A stretch of DNA of 64,000 nucleotides from Devosia sp. GTDB lineage: Bacteria; Pseudomonadota; Alphaproteobacteria; Rhizobiales; Devosiaceae. Below the pieces are notes generated by a model. That model ran no database searches, had not been told where the DNA came from, and saw only the letters and a program-made list of their open reading frames with translations. Positions 58,940-64,000 of this stretch are shown here, one piece after another. The stretch spans positions 2,839,501-2,903,500 of the forward strand of contig NZ_CP075529.1 in NCBI RefSeq assembly GCF_025809055.1. The letters run 5' to 3'. How positions within the stretch are numbered: position 1 is the first letter of the stretch; each line of letters opens with the position of its first letter. Position numbers and translations under genes: made by a program.

Positions 58940-60445
58940 ATGGATCTGTTCTCTTCCCTGTCGCTGGGCTTTTCGGTCGCTCTCGATCCGTTCAACGTCC
59001 TATATTGTTTCGTCGGTGTGCTGCTTGGCACCCTGGTCGGCGTCCTGCCCGGCATCGGGCCCACCGCCACCATCGCCATGCTGCTGCCGATCACCTTCTC
59101 GCTCAATGCCGAGACGGCGCTGATCATGCTGGCGGGCATCTATTACGGTGCCCAGTATGGCGGCTCGACCACCGCGATCCTCATCAACCTGCCCGGCGAA
59201 TCCTCGGCGGCGGTGACGGCGATCGATGGTTATCAGATGGCCCGCAAGGGCCGTGCGGGCCCGGCGCTCGCGGCGGCGGCGCTCGGCTCCTTCTTTGCCG
59301 GTTCGGTGGCGACATTCCTCCTCGCCGCCTTCGCCCCGCCGCTGGCGCGGGCAGCGCTGAATTTCGGCGCGCCCGAATATTTCTCGCTGATCGTGCTCGG
59401 CCTGCTCGTCTCCATCGCCCTGGCGCATGGCTCCATCCTCAAGGCCCTGGCCATGATCGTGCTCGGTCTCTTGCTCGGCATGGTGGGCCAGGACATCTAT
59501 ACCGGCACGCCCCGCTTTACCTTCGGGCTGCGAGAATTGTTCGGCGGGCTCAATTTCGTGGCGGTGGCCGTGGGTGTGTTCGGCGTGGCCGAAATCCTGC
59601 GCAATCTCGAGAATGAGAAAGAGCGCGAAGTCGGGGTCAAGGAGGTCAAGAACCTCTGGCTGACCAAAGACGATTTGCGCCGCATCGTTGCGCCGGTCCT
59701 GCGCGGCACCGGCATTGGCTCCATTCTCGGCATCCTGCCGGGTGGCGGGCATATCCTGTCGGCTTTCGCGTCATACTCGGCGGAAAAGCGCCTGTCGAAA
59801 AATCCGGGCGAGTTCGGCAAGGGTGCCATCGAGGGCGTCGCGGGGCCGGAATCGGCCAATAATGCGGCCGCGCAGACCTCGTTCATCCCGCTGATGACGC
59901 TGGGCATTCCCGCTCACCCGGTGATGGCCCTGATGATCGGCGCCTTCATCCTGCAGGGCATCACGCCCGGCCCCAATGTCATCAACGAACAGCCGGCGCT
60001 GTTCTGGGGCATCATCGCCTCGATGTGGATCGGCAATCTGCTGCTGGTCATCCTCAACCTGCCGCTGATCGGGCTATGGGTGAAGATGCTGTCCATTCCC
60101 TATCGGGTGCTGTTCCCGGCCATCGTGCTGTTCGCCTGTATCGGCACCTTCTCGATCAACCAGAACATCTACGATGTCTATGCCATCGCCTTCTTCGGCA
60201 TTGTCGGCTACCTGCTGATCCGCTTCGGCTGCGAGCCGGCGCCATTGCTGCTCGGCTTCGTCCTCGGACCGCTGCTCGAAGAGCATTTGCGGCGCGCCAT
60301 GATCATCTCGCGCGGCGATCCGATGATCTTTGTCACCCGCCCCATCTCGGCGACGCTGCTGGTGCTGGCCCTGGCCGCGGTGCTGATCGCCGTCTTGCCG
60401 GCGATCCGCAAGAAACGCCAGGAAGTCTTTGTCGAAGACGACTGA
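58940..60445 (+). CDS. tctA: Tripartite tricarboxylate transporter large permease (TctA family)
   Basis: 501 residues from the ATG at 58940 (AGGAG upstream); the frame open to 58787 overlaps tctB. The conserved start LGTLVGVLPGIGPTATIAMLLPITF and YYGAQYGGSTTAILINLPGESSA, then GILPGGGHILSAFASYSAEKRLSKNP and GVAGPESANNAAAQTSFIPLMTLGIP, are TctA hallmarks. About twelve membrane helices. It moves the substrate bound by TctC, driven by ion gradients. Confidence 0.95.
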   Translation: MDLFSSLSLGFSVALDPFNVLYCFVGVLLGTLVGVLPGIGPTATIAMLLPITFSLNAETALIMLAGIYYGAQYGGSTTAILINLPGESSAAVTAIDGYQMARKGRAGPALAAAALGSFFAGSVATFLLAAFAPPLARAALNFGAPEYFSLIVLGLLVSIALAHGSILKALAMIVLGLLLGMVGQDIYTGTPRFTFGLRELFGGLNFVAVAVGVFGVAEILRNLENEKEREVGVKEVKNLWLTKDDLRRIVAPVLRGTGIGSILGILPGGGHILSAFASYSAEKRLSKNPGEFGKGAIEGVAGPESANNAAAQTSFIPLMTLGIPAHPVMALMIGAFILQGITPGPNVINEQPALFWGIIASMWIGNLLLVILNLPLIGLWVKMLSIPYRVLFPAIVLFACIGTFSINQNIYDVYAIAFFGIVGYLLIRFGCEPAPLLLGFVLGPLLEEHLRRAMIISRGDPMIFVTRPISATLLVLALAAVLIAVLPAIRKKRQEVFVEDD

Positions 60446-60467
60446 GACTGGAGTCAGAGACATGAAA

Positions 60468-60505
60468 AAGGGCCGGCCGATGTTTCATCGGCCGGTCTTT
60501 TTCTT
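60468..60505 (+). terminator. Rho-independent terminator of the tct operon
   Basis: Stem CCGGCCGATG / CATCGGCCGG (60473-60482 and 60486-60495) with a TTT loop, extended by a G-T pair, followed by CTTTTTC. It lies about 27 bp past the tctA stop. Confidence 0.9.
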
Positions 60506-60559
60506 TGAAAGATGTGACGGTGGAACTGACCGGCGCTCTTGCTGAACTTGGGTCAGAAA

Positions 60560-60712
60560 CACCCCCACCTAGCTTCGCTAGGCCTTTCGGCCAAGCTGCG
60601 CTATTTGCCATTCGAGCGCAACTCTCATGGCCTTTTTCGCTAAGATCGCTCCACTGGAGCGATCTTGCCTTCGGCCGCTTCAAAGCCCCATCAAGGGGGA
60701 GGTGAGGGATTC
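60560..60712. repeat. Palindrome-rich intergenic repeat region
   Basis: The 306-bp gap between tctA and the dehydrogenase gene holds, after the terminator, CTAGC-TTC-GCTAG, a perfect 11-bp hairpin AAGATCGCTCC-ACT-GGAGCGATCTT (60642-60666), and CACCCCCACCT/AGGGGGAGGTG ends. It resembles the CTCCCC/GGGGAG repeats elsewhere in the window. No gene is visible. Confidence 0.65.
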
Positions 60713-60751
60713 CTGAGGGGCGGGGGGATCACCGCTCCACTCTCTGGTCTT

Positions 60752-61690
60752 CTACCAGTTGAAGTCGGGGCCGTTTTCGCGTGCGCCGAGCAGGAAGACG
60801 TCGCCCATCAGGCGGAACGGCCGGACGTCGACATCGGATTCGCGTGCCTCGAGGAGGTCGGCGAAGCGATCATACATGCGGGCATATTCTTCATCGCCAT
60901 GTTCGAGCACCACCTCGCCATTGACGCGCAACGTCCGGCCGCCCCGCTCGAGCTTGACCTCGTTGCCGGCGCCGGTCTTGAACGCGATGGTCCAGATCTC
61001 GCCGCTCTCTTCCAGCCAGTTGAAGCCACAGGACAGGTCCGGGCGGTGCGGCTGGCTCGACTTGAAGGCGATATCGACATCGATCGGGGTTTGCCGGTTG
61101 GCCGGGAAGATCAGCCGGGCGCTATCGACGAAGACGGGAAAGGGCATGACCTTGGTGAAGATCGAAAAGGCATTGATGCCCGGATCGCAGACACCGAAGC
61201 CGCCCGGCTCCCATACCCAATCCTGACCCGGATGCCACTTGCGCACGCTTTCACGCCAGTCGATGCGCGCGGCGCTGACCCCTTCTTCGGAGAGGATCAC
61301 CTTGGCCCGGTCGACCGCCGCATTGTACTGGCTGTGCCAGGTCTGGAAAATGACCCGGTCCAGCCGGCCGGCATGGGCGATCAGATCGTCCAGTTCGGAA
61401 ATCGTGGTCGTTGGCGGCTTTTCGAGCATGACATCCTTGCCCGCGTCGAGCGCCTCGCGGACATAGGCATGACGCACCCCGGGGGGCGTGCAGATCGACA
61501 CCAGACCGATCTCGGGCATGGCGGCATAGAGCTCGGCCGGGCTGCGGAACACCGGCAGGTCACCATGGCCAATGCCACGGGTCGACACGGTCGCCGCCAG
61601 CTCGAAATCTTCCGAGGCGTCAATGACCGGCAGATGCTGGTCCTGGGCGATCTTGCCAACACCGATCACCGCAATCTTGCGCTTGCTCAT
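60752..61690 (-). CDS. Gfo/Idh/MocA oxidoreductase, probable D-galactose / L-arabinose 1-dehydrogenase
   Basis: 312 residues from the ATG at 61690. Rossmann motif KIAVIGVGKIAQDQHLPVI, catalytic region MLEKPPTTT with the Lys-Pro pair, and WHPGQDWVWEPGGFGVCDPGINAFSI. This combination, together with the ESDVDVRPFRLMGD tail, is characteristic of the L-arabinose/D-galactose 1-dehydrogenases of rhizobia and Azospirillum, which start non-phosphorylated sugar oxidation to lactones. No lactonase or dehydratase is adjacent, so the pathway partners must lie elsewhere. Confidence 0.82.
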   Translation of the reverse strand: MSKRKIAVIGVGKIAQDQHLPVIDASEDFELAATVSTRGIGHGDLPVFRSPAELYAAMPEIGLVSICTPPGVRHAYVREALDAGKDVMLEKPPTTTISELDDLIAHAGRLDRVIFQTWHSQYNAAVDRAKVILSEEGVSAARIDWRESVRKWHPGQDWVWEPGGFGVCDPGINAFSIFTKVMPFPVFVDSARLIFPANRQTPIDVDIAFKSSQPHRPDLSCGFNWLEESGEIWTIAFKTGAGNEVKLERGGRTLRVNGEVVLEHGDEEYARMYDRFADLLEARESDVDVRPFRLMGDVFLLGARENGPDFNW

Positions 61691-61817
61691 GCCCAATTCC
61701 TCTGCGCCTGTTGCACCCGCACCGACAGAGCCGGACCACGAGCGCTATGTTTCTGCCGCCGCTATAGAGCAGAGAGCGCGGTGGCCGCCAAGCTCTAAAG
61801 CCACAAAAGTATGATTT

Positions 61818-62177
61818 TTATTGTGCCGGGGAATCGGCGGGTTCCCACAGCTCGATCTGGTTGCCCTCGGGATCGTGGATGCGGGCGAAGCGGCCGGTTT
61901 CCGGGCTGTCCCATTCATCCGGGCGGGTTTCGATGGCGATCCCGGCGTCCCGCAACTGCGCCATGATGGTATCGAGATCGTCGACGCGGAAATTGATCAT
62001 CCACTGCTTGTCGGCGGGGAAATAGGTGGTGGCCTGCTTGAACGGGGCAAAGACGGTCATGCCCGCCTCCTGGTTCCACATTTCGGTCACACCAAGATGA
62101 GTTTCATACCAATTCGCCAGCGCCTTGGTGTCCGCCGAGCGGAAGAAAACGCCGCCGATACCTGTCACTTTTGCCAT
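61818..62177 (-). CDS. VOC-family (glyoxalase/bleomycin-resistance fold) protein
   Basis: 119 residues from the ATG at 62177; the frame to 62942 runs antisense to the next gene. It is one VOC domain of two beta-alpha-beta-beta-beta units: GIGGVFFRSADTKALANWYETHLG, then IHDPEGNQIELWEP with the C-terminal metal-ligand Glu. A dioxygenase, lyase or resistance role cannot be told apart. It is divergent from the DUF1045 gene with a 99-bp gap. Confidence 0.85.
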   Translation of the reverse strand: MAKVTGIGGVFFRSADTKALANWYETHLGVTEMWNQEAGMTVFAPFKQATTYFPADKQWMINFRVDDLDTIMAQLRDAGIAIETRPDEWDSPETGRFARIHDPEGNQIELWEPADSPAQ

Positions 62178-62276
62178 TCTCGCCTCCCAGCACATCGCCT
62201 CGACATTGGAAGATGACCAATCCGGCTTGTCAAATCCGTGACACACCGATCCATTAGCGCGGCACCAGGAGAAACC

Positions 62277-62966
62277 ATGCCGACCAGATTCGCGATCTAC
62301 TACGCCCCCTCCGCATCCGATCCGCTCTGGGAACGGGCCGCGGTCTGGCTGGGCCGCGACGCCGCCACCGGTGAACTGATCGACGGGGCGGTCGCCGGGA
62401 TCGACCGGCCGCGCCTGCTCAACCTGACCCAATCGGCCGGGCGCTATGGCTTTCACGCGACGCTGAAGCCGCCCATGGCCCTGGCCGATGGATATAGCCC
62501 CGAGCAATTGCGGGACAGAATGCGCGCCTTTGCCGATGAGACGCCCTCTGTGCCGCTCGGCCGCCTGGTGCTGGCCCGGCTGGGCGGATTTCTGGCGCTG
62601 GTCCCGGAAACGTCTTCGGAAGACCTGCAATTCCTGGCCGGGCAGGTCGTCGAGCAGTTCGAGGATTTCCGGCGCCCGCCCAGCCTGCGTGAAATGGCGG
62701 ACCGGGCCGCTGGCGGGTTGACCGAACGGCAGTCCGAATTGCTGGCGGCCTATGGCTATCCCTATGTCTTCGATCAGTTCCAGTTTCACATGACCCTGAC
62801 CGACAGGCTCGCCGAGGCCGACATGGACGAGATCGAAGAGGCCGCCCGCACCTGGTTCGGGCCCCTGCTCGATACGCCCCTCGTGCTGGACCGCCTGTCG
62901 CTGTTCGTCGAGCCGGACACCGGCAAGCTGTTCCGGCGCCATGACGATTTCGGTCTGCGCCCATGA
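62277..62966 (+). CDS. DUF1045 phosphonate-operon protein
   Basis: 229 residues from the ATG at 62277 (AGGAGA upstream). RFAIYYAPSASDPLWERAAVWLGRD and GRYGFHATLKPPMAL, with a second FQFHMTLTDRL, give two H-x-T/H-x-(T/S)-type motifs of the 2H phosphoesterase fold, as in DUF1045 proteins found in phn operons (TIGR03223 type). Its stop overlaps the phnM start (ATGA). It probably processes a phosphonate-pathway ribosyl phosphate, in line with cyclic phosphate hydrolysis, but that is inferred. Confidence 0.85.
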   Translation: MPTRFAIYYAPSASDPLWERAAVWLGRDAATGELIDGAVAGIDRPRLLNLTQSAGRYGFHATLKPPMALADGYSPEQLRDRMRAFADETPSVPLGRLVLARLGGFLALVPETSSEDLQFLAGQVVEQFEDFRRPPSLREMADRAAGGLTERQSELLAAYGYPYVFDQFQFHMTLTDRLAEADMDEIEEAARTWFGPLLDTPLVLDRLSLFVEPDTGKLFRRHDDFGLRP

Positions 62967-64000
62967 CAGAGACCCTGATCCTCTCCAATGCCCGGATCGT
63001 ACTGGCCGACGAGATCGTGCACGGCTCCGTCGTTGTCGGCGATGGCCGCATCATCGCCATCGACAGCGGCGCCAGCACCATTGGCGACGATATGGGTGGC
63101 GATCACCTGATCCCGGGCCTTGTCGAACTGCATACCGATCATCTCGAAACCCATTACCGGCCGCGCCCTGGCGTGTTCTGGGACCCTATGGCGGCGCTGC
63201 ACGCCCATGACGTGCAGGTGGTGGGCTCGGGCATCACCACGGTCTTCGACGCGGTCCGCATCGGGTCCGACCAGGACCTGCCGGACATGCTCAAACATGC
63301 CTCGGCCATGGTCGGCGCCATCGCCAGGGGCCGCGTGGCCGGCTGGCTGCGTGCCGAACATTTCCTGCACCTGCGCTGCGAATTGCCCAGCCATGACGTG
63401 GTCGAGCAATTCGAGGCGCTGGCGGGGACCGGCTTTACGCGGCTGGCATCGGTGATGGACCATACGCCGGGCCAGCGCCAGTTCCCCAGCCTTGAGCAGT
63501 ACAAGACCTATTATTCCAAATATATGGGAGGGAGCGACGCGGACCTCGCGGCCTATCTCGCGGCCCGCCAGGCCGATCACGACACCTGGTCGGGGCCCAA
63601 TCGGCGAACACTGGTGGCCCGCGCCCGTCAAATCGGACTGCCGCTGGCCAGCCATGATGATTCCACCCTCGCCCATGTCGAGGAGGCTGCCGAAGACGGC
63701 GTGGCCATTTCCGAATTTCCGACCACGCTGGAAGCGGCGTCTGCGGCCAAGGATGCCGGCATCGCCATTCTGATGGGCGCGCCCAATGTGGTGCGCGGCG
63801 GCTCCCATTCGGGCAATGTGTCGGCCGTTGATCTCTACCGGGCGGGCCTCCTGGATATCCTCAGCTCCGACTATGTGCCCTATGCCCTGTTGCAAGCCGC
63901 ATTCGTGCTGCCGCAGCGCATTGACGGTCTTGACCTGCCGCAGGCGCTGGCTACCGTGACCTCAAACCCCGCGCGGGCCGTCGGGCTGACCGACCGCGGC
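62963..64000 (+). CDS. phnM: Alpha-D-ribose 1-methylphosphonate 5-triphosphate diphosphatase, partial
   Basis: The 346 codons present stay open to the window end, so about 30-40 residues are missing. The amidohydrolase metal motif is VELHTDHLETHYRPRPGV (PhnM form, with the extra Asp and His), then AEHFLHLRCELPSHDVV, LASHDDSTLAHVEEA and ILMGAPNVVRGGSHSGNV. PhnM removes diphosphate from the triphosphate intermediate of the C-P lyase pathway. It is coupled to the DUF1045 gene, so further phn genes may follow outside. Confidence 0.93.
   Translation, partial: MTETLILSNARIVLADEIVHGSVVVGDGRIIAIDSGASTIGDDMGGDHLIPGLVELHTDHLETHYRPRPGVFWDPMAALHAHDVQVVGSGITTVFDAVRIGSDQDLPDMLKHASAMVGAIARGRVAGWLRAEHFLHLRCELPSHDVVEQFEALAGTGFTRLASVMDHTPGQRQFPSLEQYKTYYSKYMGGSDADLAAYLAARQADHDTWSGPNRRTLVARARQIGLPLASHDDSTLAHVEEAAEDGVAISEFPTTLEAASAAKDAGIAILMGAPNVVRGGSHSGNVSAVDLYRAGLLDILSSDYVPYALLQAAFVLPQRIDGLDLPQALATVTSNPARAVGLTDRG

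Overview
The window looks like ordinary chromosome of a high-GC alphaproteobacterium. FzlA-type division protein, DctB/DctD-like control genes, Ku/LigD, paired glnK-amtB units and many solute-binding-protein transporters fit the order Hyphomicrobiales (a Devosia-like genome is my best guess; I could not test this). Genes are densely packed with many ATGA-type overlaps, several starts are TTG, and I see no phage, insertion sequence or CRISPR array.

Layout. 1-10.3 kb is mostly housekeeping: a repeat-rich protein tail, an L,D-transpeptidase, a YgjP-like metallopeptidase, a GNAT acetyltransferase, an SDR epimerase, fzlA, uppP, lolA, an ArsR/SRPBCC pair and ftsK. 10.4-14.3 kb holds two glnK-amtB units in tandem, each behind a sigma-54-like element. 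14.5-17.9 kb has a ubiquinone-type hydroxylase, a Trm112-like protein, a LON-domain protein, a CnoX-like thioredoxin and tRNA-Gly(GCC). 18-26 kb is a hexuronate-type catabolic locus (kdgD, uxuA, FadR-like regulator) divergent from a peptide-family ABC transporter. 26-33.8 kb is a homogentisate (tyrosine/phenylalanine) degradation locus: MarR regulator, TRAP transporter, DoxX protein, fahA, hmgA and divergent maiA, tied together by a shared palindrome. 33.8-37.3 kb encodes LigD and Ku for end joining. 37.6-42.9 kb is a terminal oxidase cluster with a fused subunit I/III. 42.9-53.5 kb is a second Opp/Dpp transporter operon with a class V aminotransferase and GntR regulator, next to an orphan pyruvate-dehydrogenase-E1-like enzyme and an Lrp regulator. 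54-60.5 kb is a DctB/DctD-like two-component system divergent from a TctCBA tricarboxylate transporter with a consensus sigma-54 promoter and paired enhancer palindromes. The end holds a sugar 1-dehydrogenase, a VOC protein, a DUF1045 protein and a phnM gene cut by the window edge.

The most rewarding material is regulatory. At least four families of inverted repeats recur upstream of functionally linked genes: ATTTCAT-N5-ATGAAAT at the homogentisate locus, TCRTA-A-TATGA at the uronate locus, ATGTC-N-GACAT at the second Opp locus and its E1-like neighbour, and GGCAA(A/G)AT(C/T)TTGCC before tctC. These allow regulator-regulon pairs to be predicted from the sequence alone. Family assignments come from recognised motifs; substrates of the transporters are inferred from neighbours.
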